Assembly: GCF_001468465.1 (NCBI RefSeq)
Contig: NZ_LNSA01000001.1
Location: forward strand, 62,001 to 126,000
DNA: 64,000 bases
Direction of reading: 5' to 3'
Origin: Sphingopyxis sp. H115
GTDB lineage: Bacteria; Pseudomonadota; Alphaproteobacteria; Sphingomonadales; Sphingomonadaceae
Below the pieces are notes generated by a model. The model saw only the letters and a program-made list of their open reading frames with translations. It was not told the DNA's origin and did no database searches. The first letter of the stretch is position 1, and each line of letters opens with the position of its first letter. Shown one piece after another: positions 40,068 through 49,372 of the stretch. A program made the position numbers and the translations under genes.

Positions 40068-41357
40068 GTGCCCGAATGGCATAGCCAGCGCCTCGCGCGC
40101 GACCTTGACGCACGCGCCGAGGAGGCGAGGGGTCTTGCGCTCGCGATCGGGCTTGACGTCGTTGCTGTCCACACGCTGCGGCTCCGGCAGACACGCGCGG
40201 CGACGCTGCTCGGCGTCGGGCAGATCGACGCGATCGCGCCTGACATCGCAGCAAAGGGTGTCCAACTCGTCGTTGTCGACGCTGCGCTCAGTCCGATCCA
40301 GCAACGCAATCTCGAAACTGCTTTCGGGACCAAGGTCATCGATCGCACCGGGCTGATCCTCGAAATCTTCGGTGAGCGCGCCGCGACCGCCGAAGGACGG
40401 TTGCAGGTCGAGCTTGCACATCTCGACTATCAGGCGGGCCGGCTCGTGCGGAGCTGGACGCACCTCGAGCGCCAGCGCGGTGGCTTTGGCTTCCTAGGTG
40501 GCCCCGGCGAAACGCAGATCGAGGCCGACCGGCGGATGATCCGAAACCGCATGGCACGCATCCGTCGTTCGCTCGACGATGCGCGGCGGACGCGCCAGCT
40601 CCAGCGGTCGAAACGCCAGCGCGCACCCTGGCCGGTGGTCGCGCTCGTCGGCTATACCAACGCTGGAAAATCGACCTTCTTCAACCGCTTGACGGGAAGT
40701 GACGTCATGGCGGAGGACATGCTTTTTGCAACGCTCGACCCGACGATGCGCGAAATCGGGCTGCCGGGCATCGAAAAGGCGATCCTGTCGGACACCGTCG
40801 GGTTCGTGTCCGACTTGCCGACGCAACTCGTCGCCGCCTTCCGCGCGACGCTCGAGGAAGTGACGACCGCCGACCTGATCGTCCACGTCCGCGACATCGT
40901 CCATCCCGACAGCGAAGCGCAGTATGACGATGTGCGCGCCATATTGGATTCGCTCGGCGTCAACGGTCCGCAAGACGACGGGGAGGGCGATGCCCCCGCC
41001 GCGGTTCCGCAGATCGAAATCTGGAACAAGATCGATACCGCCGATGCCGACGCGCGCGCGGCGATCGAGGAGATGGCGGCGCGGCGGCCCGACGTCGCGG
41101 TCATTTCGGCGGTAACGGGCGAGGGAGTCGAGGCGGCGCGCGTCCTGATGGCATCGCAACTGACCGCGCAGCACAAGGTGCAGCGCATCTATCTGGGCTA
41201 TGGCGAGGGTGAGGCGGCGGCGTGGCTCCACGCGCGCGGCGAGGTTCTCGCAGACGAGCCGCAGGGCGAAGGCCATGTCCTGACCGTCCGCCTCGACCCG
41301 GCCGACAACGCACGGTTCGAGCGGTTATGGCCGGCTAAGAACGCTCCGCGGCCTTGA
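40068..41357 (+). CDS. hflX: Ribosome-associated GTPase HflX
   Basis: HflX is a GTPase that binds and splits stalled ribosomes. The protein has the N-terminal HflX domain with GVGQIDAIA and RTGLILEIF, the GGxGFxGGPGETQIEADRR motif, and the G domain with GYTNAGKST (G1), TLDPT (G2), DTVGF (G3) and NKID (G4). Coordinates use the GTG at 40068, but the conserved fold appears to begin earlier: in-frame codons upstream (NEDEVTRGAAALVVVPEW) resemble HflX N-termini and run back to a CTG/ATC overlapping the hfq stop at 40005-40008, without any ATG, GTG or TTG. The 3' end overlaps mazG by 23 nt. Confidence 0.93.
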   Translation: MPEWHSQRLARDLDARAEEARGLALAIGLDVVAVHTLRLRQTRAATLLGVGQIDAIAPDIAAKGVQLVVVDAALSPIQQRNLETAFGTKVIDRTGLILEIFGERAATAEGRLQVELAHLDYQAGRLVRSWTHLERQRGGFGFLGGPGETQIEADRRMIRNRMARIRRSLDDARRTRQLQRSKRQRAPWPVVALVGYTNAGKSTFFNRLTGSDVMAEDMLFATLDPTMREIGLPGIEKAILSDTVGFVSDLPTQLVAAFRATLEEVTTADLIVHVRDIVHPDSEAQYDDVRAILDSLGVNGPQDDGEGDAPAAVPQIEIWNKIDTADADARAAIEEMAARRPDVAVISAVTGEGVEAARVLMASQLTAQHKVQRIYLGYGEGEAAAWLHARGEVLADEPQGEGHVLTVRLDPADNARFERLWPAKNAPRP

Positions 41358-42108
41358 CCGCGACCCAATGTTTTTCCTGATCGTCGAGCGATAGCCCGGC
41401 AAGGCTGCCGCCGGCGCGATCTTCCATTGCGACAAAGCGCCGCGCGAATTTCAGATTGGCATCGCGCAGCGCGCTCTCGGCATCGATGCCGAGCTTGCGG
41501 GCATAGTTGACGACCGCGAACAGCAAGTCGCCGACTTCCTCATGGCGCTCGGCATCGGTTGTCGCTTGTGCGACTTCGGCCAGCTCCTCGTCGATCTTTG
41601 CACGCGGCGCGTCGGTATCGGGCCAGTCGAAACCGACGCGTGCAGCACGGCCCTGCAGCTTTTGCGCGCGCAGCAACGCGGGCAAGGACGAGGCCACTCC
41701 GGCGAGCGCGCTCGTCGGACCGTCGACGGCGCGTTCGGCCGCCTTGATCTGTTCCCATTGTTGACGCACGTCGTCGGTCTTGCCGTCGCCGAAGATATGC
41801 GGGTGTCGGCGTTCCATCTTATCGCTGATCGCGTTGGCGACGTCGTCGAAACCGAACAGGCCTTCGTCGGCCGCGATCTGACTGTGAAAGACGACCTGCA
41901 ACAACAGGTCGCCAAGCTCGTCGCAAATCGCAGCAGGATCGCCGCCGGTGATGGCGTCCGAAACCTCATAGGCTTCCTCGATCGTATAGGCAGCGATCGT
42001 ACCGAAGCTTTGCGCCAGATCCCATTCGCATCCACCATCGGGATCGCGCAGTTGGCGCATGATTGCGAGCAGGCGCTCGATGGGGGACAGCGTAGCAGCT
42101 CCGGTCAT
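41335..42108 (-). CDS. mazG: Nucleoside triphosphate pyrophosphohydrolase MazG
   Basis: MazG hydrolyses NTPs, dNTPs or (p)ppGpp-related nucleotides to monophosphates and pyrophosphate. The 257-residue protein has the two-repeat architecture: EEAYEV with DELGDLLLQVVFH in the first half and EELAEVAQ with EEVGDLLFAVVNYAR in the second, supplying the metal-binding acidic residues. It is convergent with and overlaps the end of hflX by 23 nt. Length is normal. Confidence 0.95.
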   Translation of the reverse strand: MTGAATLSPIERLLAIMRQLRDPDGGCEWDLAQSFGTIAAYTIEEAYEVSDAITGGDPAAICDELGDLLLQVVFHSQIAADEGLFGFDDVANAISDKMERRHPHIFGDGKTDDVRQQWEQIKAAERAVDGPTSALAGVASSLPALLRAQKLQGRAARVGFDWPDTDAPRAKIDEELAEVAQATTDAERHEEVGDLLFAVVNYARKLGIDAESALRDANLKFARRFVAMEDRAGGSLAGLSLDDQEKHWVAVKAAERS

Positions 42109-42119
42109 GAAATTATCCG

Positions 42120-42133
42120 ATAATATATATTAT
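42120..42133. promoter_or_regulatory. AT-rich palindrome in the mazG promoter region
   Basis: ATAATATATATTAT is a perfect 14-bp inverted repeat 12 nt upstream of the mazG start codon, in a 40-nt AT-rich island (42112-42148) that stands out in this GC-rich sequence. It probably contains the mazG -10 element and may be an operator. The core resembles the ATAATATTAT upstream of the Lrp-type gene. Confidence 0.4.
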
Positions 42134-42171
42134 GTTAAATATAGTTGCACAGGAAGGAGGAGTGCCCGGCG

Positions 42172-42348
42172 TCACGTCACCGCCTGCCATGCACGGATGA
42201 CCAGGAATACCAGCCCGAAGATCGCCACCCACGCGAGCGCCATTTTAACCCAGTCGGCCATCGGTAAGCGCCGCGCGAGCAGCGAACTTAGCACCAGCGC
42301 GAACGCGCCCGCGAACCAGAGAATCTGGACGGTCGTGTCACCGGTCAT
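42172..42348 (-). CDS. 58-residue membrane protein
   Basis: Reading from the ATG that overlaps the stop of the metallo-hydrolase gene (ATGA) gives a 58-residue protein with two hydrophobic helices (ILWFAGAFALVLSSLLA and MALAWVAIFGLVFLVI) joined by the short polar turn RRLPMADWVK. The pattern recalls the N-terminal membrane part of retropepsin-like aspartic protease genes (TIGR02281) of alphaproteobacteria, but no protease domain follows. It is the last gene of the long minus-strand run. Function is unknown. Confidence 0.65.
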   Translation of the reverse strand: MTGDTTVQILWFAGAFALVLSSLLARRLPMADWVKMALAWVAIFGLVFLVIRAWQAVT

Positions 42349-43109
42349 AGCTGCACCTCCAATCCGTCGTACCCGGGTTCGACGCCTGACGGCAATTCCG
42401 CCGCAAGGTCTTCATAATCCATCGTATTGTCCATATGCGTGATGATCGCGCGTGGATTGCCGACCTTCGCCAGCCCTTCGAGCGTCATCGCGAGATGCGG
42501 ATGCGTCGGATGGGGATAGCGGCGCAGCGCGTCGATCACGAACAGGTCGACGTCCTGAAAAAATTCCACCATCTCGTCGGTGAATTTAGAAAAATCAGTA
42601 GCATAGGCTATCTTGTGCGCACCATCGCTGAAGATCAGGCCCGTCGCTTTGATCGGCCCGTGCGGCATTTCGATCGCCGAAACCTCGATCGGGCCGATCG
42701 ATTGATGGTCGTTCAGGTCGATCGGATCGACTGATGCCGGATAACCGGCATTTCCCGCAAATGCATAAGTGAAGCGCCATTTGAGGATGTCGAGAACATG
42801 ATCGCGGGCATAGACCGGGACTGGCGAGCGGCGCAGGTGCATGACCTGGCGCAGGTCGTCCAGACCGTGCGTGTGATCGGCGTGTTCGTGTGTCCAGATG
42901 ACGGCGTCGAGTTCGCCGACCCCGGCGTCGAGCAGTTGGAGCCGCATGTCGGGGCTGGTGTCGACAAGGATACGAAAGCCGCCGAGCGAGACCATGATCG
43001 ATGCCCGGCTGCGCAGGTTGCGCACATTGTCCGGATCGCACTGTCCCCAGTCGTTGCCAATCCGCGGAACGCCCGAAGACGTGCCGCAGCCCAGGATTCT
43101 GACCTTCAT
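42345..43109 (-). CDS. PhnP-like metallo-beta-lactamase fold hydrolase
   Basis: The 254-residue protein opens with MKVRILGCGTSSGVPRIG, as in PhnP-type cyclic phosphodiesterases, and carries the metal motif THEHADHTHGLDD near residue 76, then a second group with ATDFSKFTDE and THMDN. It probably cleaves a phosphodiester, possibly a cyclic sugar phosphate; the exact substrate is unknown. It sits 13 nt after tatD, a conserved pairing in alphaproteobacteria. Confidence 0.88.
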   Translation of the reverse strand: MKVRILGCGTSSGVPRIGNDWGQCDPDNVRNLRSRASIMVSLGGFRILVDTSPDMRLQLLDAGVGELDAVIWTHEHADHTHGLDDLRQVMHLRRSPVPVYARDHVLDILKWRFTYAFAGNAGYPASVDPIDLNDHQSIGPIEVSAIEMPHGPIKATGLIFSDGAHKIAYATDFSKFTDEMVEFFQDVDLFVIDALRRYPHPTHPHLAMTLEGLAKVGNPRAIITHMDNTMDYEDLAAELPSGVEPGYDGLEVQL

Positions 43110-43122
43110 GCCGCGCCTGACG

Positions 43123-43899
43123 TCATGACGCCGCCTTGCTGAAAAGCGCATAGAAATTGGCGGCCGTCGCTGCCGCCAGCCCATCCCTGTCGTCGCCGCG
43201 CAGGTCGGCAAGGAACGCCAGTGTGTCGGCGACAAACGCCGGCTCGCCGGTCTTGCCGCGGTGCGGAACGGGCGCGAGGAAGGGGGAATCGGTTTCGATG
43301 AGCAGCCGGTCCCGCGGCAGCCATTTAGCGGTCGCCTGAAGCTCCGCAGCATTTTTGAAGGTCACGATGCCCGAAATCGAAATGAACAGGCCGAGGTCGA
43401 GCGCCTTGCGCGCGAAATCGTCGCTCGCGGTGAAGCAATGGATCACGCCGGGGAATTCCGCCCTGCCCATCTCCTCGTCCAGCAGCGCCAGCGTGTCGTT
43501 CTCGGCGTCGCGCGTGTGGACGATGATCGGCAATCCAGTCGCCTGCGACGCATGGATATGGCGTCGAAAGCTGTCCTGCTGCCGCACGCGGTCGCTCTTG
43601 TCGTAATAATAGTCGAGCCCAGTCTCGCCGATCCCGATGACGCGCGGATGCCCGGCGCGCTCGACCAGCTTCGCGGTGTCGATATCGGGATGGTTGTCGG
43701 CATCGTGCGGATGGATGCCGACGCTCGCCCAGACATCGGCATTGGCCTCGGCCGCGGCAAGCACATCGTCCCACTCGCTTTCGCGGGTCGCGATGTTGAG
43801 CATTGCGGTAACGCCCCGCGCGCGCGCGCGCGCCAGCACCTCACCCTGCTGCTCGGCAAGTCCTTTGTAGTTGAGGTGGCAGTGCGAATCGACGAGCAT
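43123..43899 (-). CDS. tatD: TatD family metal-dependent hydrolase
   Basis: The 258-residue TIM-barrel protein has the TatD motifs DSHCHLNY at the N-terminus, GIHPH, GETGLDYYY, VIHCFTAS and LLIETDSPFLAP, with the expected His, Glu and Asp metal ligands. Members are 3'-5' DNA/RNA exonucleases or deoxyribonucleases. Its ATG overlaps the metG stop (TAATG), so the two are translated in a coupled way. Confidence 0.94.
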   Translation of the reverse strand: MLVDSHCHLNYKGLAEQQGEVLARARARGVTAMLNIATRESEWDDVLAAAEANADVWASVGIHPHDADNHPDIDTAKLVERAGHPRVIGIGETGLDYYYDKSDRVRQQDSFRRHIHASQATGLPIIVHTRDAENDTLALLDEEMGRAEFPGVIHCFTASDDFARKALDLGLFISISGIVTFKNAAELQATAKWLPRDRLLIETDSPFLAPVPHRGKTGEPAFVADTLAFLADLRGDDRDGLAAATAANFYALFSKAAS

Positions 43900-45476
43900 T
43901 ATGCCTCCCCTTCCCCTTCAGGAAGCTCGAGCCGGGGGAAGATCGGGACCGGTTGGCCGACGGTGAAGCCGCTGGCGGCGAGCGTGGTGAACCAGTCGGC
44001 GTCGGCGAGCGCCCCAAAATCGCGCGCATTTTCTGCGATGCCCATCTGGTCGAGCAATTTGTCAGCCGCTGCCGGCACGACCGGGCGGATCGCGATTGCC
44101 AGCGTGCGGACCGCTTGGAACAGGGTCATCAGCACCGCGCGCATGCGGTCGGGATCGGTCTTGCGCAGCGCCCAGGGGGCCTGCGTGTCGACATATTGGT
44201 TGCACGCGAAGACCGCGCGGATCCAATCCTCGATCCCGACCGAAAAAGCGAGCTGCTCGAACTCGCGCGGCAGGCGCTCGGTCGCCATCGTGGCCAGATC
44301 GGCGAGCAGGTCGCTATCGTCCTGCGCGGGCGCATAGTCTACCGAAATCTTGCCGTCCAAATTCTTGAAAATCATGGACAAGCTGCGCTGCGCGAGATTG
44401 CCGAAGCTGTTCGCAAGATCGGCGTTGGCGGTGCGCACAATCGCTTCGGCCGAATAGCTGCCGTCCTGACCGAAGCTCACTTCGCGGAGCAGGTAATAGC
44501 GTAGCGCGTCGACCCCGAAACGCTCGGCGAGTTCCATCGGGTCGACGACGTTGCCCAGCGACTTCGACATCTTTTCGCCGCGGTTGAGCAGGAAGCCGTG
44601 GCCGAACACCTGCCTGGGTAGAGGAAGCTTTGCACTCATCAAGAAAGCCGGCCAGTAAACCGTATGAAAACGAACGATATCCTTGCCGATCATATGGATA
44701 TCTGCCGGCCAGAACTGGCCCCACTCCCCACCCTGATCGGGAAAACCGAGCGCCGACATATAGGTGGTGAGCGCATCGACCCAGACATACATGACATGGC
44801 CCGGCGAGTCCGGCACCGGTACCCCCCAGTCGAAACTGGTGCGCGAAACGCTGAGATCCTTGAGCCCGCCCTCGACAAAGCGCATCACTTCGTTCCGGCG
44901 GCTTTCGGGACGTATGAAATCGGGATTCTCGTTGTAGAGCGCGAGCAGTCTGTCCTGATAGGCCGACAGGCGGAAGAACCAGCTTTCCTCAACGGTCCAT
45001 TCGACCGGCGTCCCCTGGGGCGAGAGCTTTGCCTCCCCTTCCCCCTGAACCAGTTCGCTTTCGTCATAGAAAGCCTCGTCGCGCACCGAATACCAGCCTT
45101 CATAGCGGTCGAGATACAGGTCGCCATTGGCCTCCATCGCGCGCCACAGCGCCTGCGACGCGGCATGGTGCGCGGGGTCCGACGTGCGCATGAAATGGTC
45201 GAAACTGATATTCAGCTTGCCGTACATCTCACGGAAATATCCCGACATTTCATCGGCAAATTCTATGGTCGCGCGGCCTTGGTCGCGCGCCGTCTGGTAC
45301 ATTTTCAGGCCATGCTCGTCGGTTCCGGTGGTCAGCCGCACGTCGCGGCCGCGCGCGCGCTGGAAACGCGCCATCACATCGGTCGCGATCGCTTCATAGG
45401 CATGGCCGATATGCGGACGGCCATTGGGATAGCTGATCGCCGTGGTGATATAGAAGGGGGCTTTGTTTTCGGACAT
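43899..45476 (-). CDS. metG: Methionyl-tRNA synthetase
   Basis: MetG charges tRNA-Met. The 525-residue protein has the class I HIGH motif as PHIGH (residues 21-25) and KMSKS near residue 301, the connective insert without the four-cysteine zinc knuckle pair of E. coli, and an anticodon-binding helical domain. There is no C-terminal tRNA-binding extension, which is normal for the short type in alphaproteobacteria. It lies between holB and tatD in the conserved order. Confidence 0.97.
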   Translation of the reverse strand: MSENKAPFYITTAISYPNGRPHIGHAYEAIATDVMARFQRARGRDVRLTTGTDEHGLKMYQTARDQGRATIEFADEMSGYFREMYGKLNISFDHFMRTSDPAHHAASQALWRAMEANGDLYLDRYEGWYSVRDEAFYDESELVQGEGEAKLSPQGTPVEWTVEESWFFRLSAYQDRLLALYNENPDFIRPESRRNEVMRFVEGGLKDLSVSRTSFDWGVPVPDSPGHVMYVWVDALTTYMSALGFPDQGGEWGQFWPADIHMIGKDIVRFHTVYWPAFLMSAKLPLPRQVFGHGFLLNRGEKMSKSLGNVVDPMELAERFGVDALRYYLLREVSFGQDGSYSAEAIVRTANADLANSFGNLAQRSLSMIFKNLDGKISVDYAPAQDDSDLLADLATMATERLPREFEQLAFSVGIEDWIRAVFACNQYVDTQAPWALRKTDPDRMRAVLMTLFQAVRTLAIAIRPVVPAAADKLLDQMGIAENARDFGALADADWFTTLAASGFTVGQPVPIFPRLELPEGEGEA

Positions 45477-45514
45477 GCGCGCGCCTTAGCCGCTGCCGCG
45501 CGCAAGGGAAAGCG

Positions 45515-46489
45515 TCAGCGTGCCGGCTGACCCGCTCTTGGCGCGAGTTCGGCGAGGCAGTTGCCGATTTCGAACCCCACCATCGCACCGTCGTAGGATC
45601 CGCGGATCGCATCGCGAACGGTGCGCTGGACGCGGTCCCACTGCGCAAGGACGGGCGCGACCTCCGCAACCGGACGCTCGCGCGCGATCCTTGCGAGCAG
45701 GCCCGGTACGATGTCGATCACCAATTCCAGCCGCGCGCGATTGCTCGTTCCGCCGACTTCACGGGCGAGCGCTTCGCGGAGCCGGTTTTCGGGGTCTCCC
45801 GAACTGGCAATGGCCAGCAGCTTCTTTTCCATCGTCGCCACATCGCTATCGATCAGCGCTAGCGCCTTGCCTGGAACGCCACCCGATGCAGCGACGATCG
45901 CGCGCACCTCGGCCATTTCGAGCATCGGCCGCATCTCGTGCAGCCACGCCGTCATGACGTCATGATCAACCGGTTGAAAACGAAGGCTTCTACACCGCGA
46001 CCGGATCGTTGGCAGTAAGCGTCCGGGCGAGTGACTGACAAGCAGGAACAGTGTCTTGGCGGGCGGTTCCTCGAGCGTCTTGAGCAGGGCGTTCGATGCC
46101 GAGGCTTCGAGGTCGTCGATCGCGTCGACGATGATCACGCGCCGTTCGCCGAGAGAAAGCGAAAAATGGAGCCGCGCCTTGAGTTCGCGAACCTGCTCGA
46201 TCGTGATATTGCGCGCGAGGTCCTTGGCCTTGTCTTTCGCCTGACGAACGAGGCGAAGAATTTCTGGATGGTTGCCTGCGTCGACCAGTCGCGCCGCCGA
46301 TTCCTCACCGCGATCGTCGAGCGATTCCGCTTCGCCTGCGGTGGCATGGGTTACAAGGAACCGCGCGACGCGATCGGCAAAGGCGCCCTTGCCCATCCCT
46401 TGCGGACCCGCAAGAAGCCAGGCGTGGTGAAGCCGGTCGCCCTGCCACGCTTCGAGGAACGCCTTTTCGGCATCGCTGTGCCCGATCAT
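45515..46489 (-). CDS. holB: DNA polymerase III subunit delta'
   Basis: Delta' is a fixed part of the clamp loader that places the sliding clamp on DNA. The 324-residue protein has an AAA+ fold with HAWLLAGPQGMGKGAFA (a P-loop like segment), the VIIVDAIDDLEASASNALLKTLEEPP region and the SRC motif in IRSRCRSL that contacts neighbouring subunits. The ATG overlaps the tmk stop (ATGA); a GTG 9 nt upstream is less likely. Confidence 0.93.
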   Translation of the reverse strand: MIGHSDAEKAFLEAWQGDRLHHAWLLAGPQGMGKGAFADRVARFLVTHATAGEAESLDDRGEESAARLVDAGNHPEILRLVRQAKDKAKDLARNITIEQVRELKARLHFSLSLGERRVIIVDAIDDLEASASNALLKTLEEPPAKTLFLLVSHSPGRLLPTIRSRCRSLRFQPVDHDVMTAWLHEMRPMLEMAEVRAIVAASGGVPGKALALIDSDVATMEKKLLAIASSGDPENRLREALAREVGGTSNRARLELVIDIVPGLLARIARERPVAEVAPVLAQWDRVQRTVRDAIRGSYDGAMVGFEIGNCLAELAPRAGQPAR

Positions 46490-47106
46490 GGCAGCCACCC
46501 GGCCAGTTCGGCGAGGATCGCCGCAGTGACGTGCGCGGCCGGCGCGTCGGCATCGATAATCCGCCAGCGGTCCGGTTCGGCGTGCGCCAAGTCGACGAAA
46601 CGCGCGGCAAGGCGTTCCTGATAATCGGCCGGCTTGCTCCCCATCCGATCGCTACCCCCCCGTTCGGTCAGCCGCCGCGCCGCCTCGTCAGCGCTGACGG
46701 TGAGCAGGAAGGTGCGGTCGGGCATCAGCCCCTCGGACCCGAAGTCGTGCAGCATCATCAGGTCCGCGTCGGTTATCCCGCCGCCGCCGCCCTGATAGGC
46801 GCGGCTCGAATCGACGAAGCGGTCGCACAAGACCCACGCGCCGCGCGCCAGCGCCGGTCGGATCAGCCGTGCGACATGATCGGCGCGCGCTGCAGCAAAG
46901 AGCAGCGCCTCGCTCCGCGCGTCCCAGCGGTCGTCGCTGCCTTCCATCAGCAGCGACCGGATCGCTTCGGCGCCCGCACTGCCACCCGGCTCGCGCGTTG
47001 CCACAACCTCGATCCCGTGCGCTTCAATTCCGGCAGTGAGCGCGGCGATCTGTGTCGACTTGCCGACCGCCTCGCCGCCCTCCAGCGTGATGAAGCGCCC
47101 GGTCAC
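46486..47106 (-). CDS. tmk: Thymidylate kinase
   Basis: Tmk converts dTMP to dTDP. The 206-residue protein has the P-loop LEGGEAVGKST, the DRFVDSSRAYQGG substrate motif and the LID region with arginines (RLTERGGSDRMG). The start is a GTG overlapping the stop of the carboxypeptidase gene (GTGA). It stays next to holB, as in most bacteria. Confidence 0.95.
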   Translation of the reverse strand: MTGRFITLEGGEAVGKSTQIAALTAGIEAHGIEVVATREPGGSAGAEAIRSLLMEGSDDRWDARSEALLFAAARADHVARLIRPALARGAWVLCDRFVDSSRAYQGGGGGITDADLMMLHDFGSEGLMPDRTFLLTVSADEAARRLTERGGSDRMGSKPADYQERLAARFVDLAHAEPDRWRIIDADAPAAHVTAAILAELAGWLP

Positions 47107-48371
47107 AGCCCGGTCAGCCGGTAGAATCCGGTCCGTGCGCGTGCCCACCAGCCGCCTTCGCCAACATCGGCCGAGGCCAGCAGCGGTGTCGTCTGCGGCG
47201 GCAGGCCGTCGGGCCGGACGACGAGGTCTGCCACCCGCGCGCCGCGCGCGACGGGCGCCGGCAGGGGAGTCTTGGAACGCATGACCGCGCGGTAGCCGCC
47301 GACATAGCCTTTGGGAACCGTCATCCGTACGGCCATGCCGGTTTCGGTCGCGACGGCGGGCTTGGCGCCCTTGCCGACATCAAGGCGCCCGACGCTTGCG
47401 CCGGCGGGGAGTAATTCCCTACCCTCCCAAGCTTCGAAACCCCATGTCATGAGCCGTTCGGCCTCGTCGCGCCGCGCCTTTTCGCTGCGCATCCCCGCGA
47501 CGACCATGATCAGCCGGCGGCCATCGCGCTTCGCTGAGCCGAGGAAGCAATAGCCCGCCTCGCTGGTGTGACCCGTTTTTAGCCCGTCTGCCCCCTCGAA
47601 GCGGCCGAGGATCGGGTTGAGGTTGGGCTGGACGATCGGCTTGCCGTCCGGCGACGTGCCGTGCTGGAGCTTCGACAGTGAAAAATAGCGCGCATAGCCG
47701 CTCGGATGGTCGCGGATCAGCCGGTCGGCGAGCGTGATAAGGTCGGCAGCGCTCACCTTGGTAACACCACCGTCCGGCCAGCCATTGGGCGTCCCGAACC
47801 GGCTCGACGCCATTCCAATATCGGCCGCCACTGCATTCATTCGTTTGACGAAAGCCGCTTCGCTGCCGTCGATCCCGACCGCCAGCGCTGCCGCTGCATC
47901 ATTGCCCGAGACGGTGATCAATCCCTTGAGCAGTTCGTCGACCGAGATTTTTTCTCCGGGCCGCAGGAACATCGTCGATCCGCCGTTGCCGCCGTTCCAC
48001 TTCTTCCACGTCGCCTCGCTGACCGTGATTTGCCGGTTGCGGTCGAGTTCGCCCTTCTTGATCAGCTCGAGGACGACATAGGCGGTCATCACCTTTGCCA
48101 TCGACGCGGGAGCGAAGCGCTTGTCAGCGCCGCGCGAGAAAAGGATTGCGCCTGAATCGAGATCCTTCAGCATCACGATCGGCGCCTGCGTGACGTATAG
48201 CGGCCGGCTTGCGGCTGCCTTTTGGGCTGGCGCGTTCTGGGCGGGGCCATTTTTTAGTCGCGCGTCACCCGCCGACGCCGCCGGAAGGGCAACCGCCAGC
48301 GCGGCGAGCGTCAGGACCGCCGCCCCGACCTTCGCCCATATTCCCCTTTGCCGCATCGGTCGGCGCGTCAC
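47103..48371 (-). CDS. dacA: D-alanyl-D-alanine carboxypeptidase (PBP5/6 type)
   Basis: This enzyme trims the terminal D-Ala from peptidoglycan pentapeptides. The 422-residue protein has a signal peptide (VGAAVLTLAALAVALPAASA), the catalytic SxxK as SMAK near residue 89, SGN near 154 and KTG near 265, followed by the C-terminal PBP5 beta domain and a short terminal amphipathic region. The GTG start overlaps the rlpA stop. The symbol reflects family, since several dac genes may exist in the genome. Confidence 0.94.
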   Translation of the reverse strand: MTRRPMRQRGIWAKVGAAVLTLAALAVALPAASAGDARLKNGPAQNAPAQKAAASRPLYVTQAPIVMLKDLDSGAILFSRGADKRFAPASMAKVMTAYVVLELIKKGELDRNRQITVSEATWKKWNGGNGGSTMFLRPGEKISVDELLKGLITVSGNDAAAALAVGIDGSEAAFVKRMNAVAADIGMASSRFGTPNGWPDGGVTKVSAADLITLADRLIRDHPSGYARYFSLSKLQHGTSPDGKPIVQPNLNPILGRFEGADGLKTGHTSEAGYCFLGSAKRDGRRLIMVVAGMRSEKARRDEAERLMTWGFEAWEGRELLPAGASVGRLDVGKGAKPAVATETGMAVRMTVPKGYVGGYRAVMRSKTPLPAPVARGARVADLVVRPDGLPPQTTPLLASADVGEGGWWARARTGFYRLTGL

Positions 48372-49372
48372 CGGTCGCGCTGGACCACCGCGTCGCGGAA
48401 GCCCTTGGCCTTCGCCTTGCCAAGCGCGCCCTGCGCTTCGGCCTCTCCGGCGAACGGGCCCATGCGCACGCGCCAGTATCTGCCGGACTTCGATACCGAT
48501 CCGCCAACCGACTTTGCCGCGCTATTGGCGCGCGCTTCGCTGCTGAACGCGCCGACCTGGACGACGAAGCCACTGGGGGCGACCTGGGAGTCAACGGGCT
48601 TGGCCAGATCGGGCTTGGCGACCGGCGCAGGCTTTGTATCTGGTTTCGTTGCCCCCGGCCCCTCGACGATGAATCGATCGTCGCCGGGCTTCGCCTTACC
48701 CGAGGCGATCGGCGCCGCAGGCTGTGTGGCAATCGGCGCCGCAGCCACCGCTACACTCTTGGGAACGGGCAGTTCCTTCATCTTGCGGCGCAGAATCGCG
48801 AGTAACGAACCGGGGGTTGCGATCCGTTCGCGAACCGGTTGGCCGGCACGAAGCTGGGCGCGTTCGGCGGCGGGTGGGCTGGTCCGGCGCACGCGCACCC
48901 CGCTCACACCTTCGCTCAGGCCCAACTGTTCCGCCGCGCCGCGCGACAGGTCGATCAGCCGGTCGTTCACCATCGGCCCGCGATCGTTGACGCGCACCAG
49001 GATTGTCCGTCCGGTATCGAGCGCGGTCACTTCGACATAGCTCGGCAGCGGGAGCGTCTTGTGGGCAGCACTGATCCCGGCGGGATCGAAAGTCTCGCCA
49101 TTCGCGGTCGGCCGCCCGGCAAGCTCTTCGCCATACCAGCTCGCGTAGCCGACCTCGTCATAATCGGCGACGTCGGCGGGGGTATAAGTCGTGTCGCCGA
49201 CCTTGTAGGGATCGCCGATCTTGACCGGCCCGTCGACCACGCCCGAAACGCTCGATACCGGGGCAGGACCGGCGGCCGGCCCGCCTTCGCGCTTGCCGTC
49301 GAAACCGCCGCAGCCTGCAAGCGTCAACACCGCCCCGGCCAACAGACCCCCGCCCCTAACCATCGATTTCAT
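48368..49372 (-). CDS. rlpA: Septal ring lytic transglycosylase RlpA with SPOR domain
   Basis: The 334-residue protein is a lipoprotein (lipobox LAGC near residue 21), with the double-psi beta-barrel RlpA domain (GYASWYGEELAGRPTANGE, HKTLPLPSYVEV, VRVNDRGPM with the catalytic Asp) and a C-terminal SPOR domain (about 258-330) that binds denuded glycan strands at the septum. A Pro/Ala/Lys-rich linker joins them. Start ATG at 49372 lies within the 3' end of the upstream transglycosylase gene. Confidence 0.94.
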   Translation of the reverse strand: MKSMVRGGGLLAGAVLTLAGCGGFDGKREGGPAAGPAPVSSVSGVVDGPVKIGDPYKVGDTTYTPADVADYDEVGYASWYGEELAGRPTANGETFDPAGISAAHKTLPLPSYVEVTALDTGRTILVRVNDRGPMVNDRLIDLSRGAAEQLGLSEGVSGVRVRRTSPPAAERAQLRAGQPVRERIATPGSLLAILRRKMKELPVPKSVAVAAAPIATQPAAPIASGKAKPGDDRFIVEGPGATKPDTKPAPVAKPDLAKPVDSQVAPSGFVVQVGAFSSEARANSAAKSVGGSVSKSGRYWRVRMGPFAGEAEAQGALGKAKAKGFRDAVVQRDR

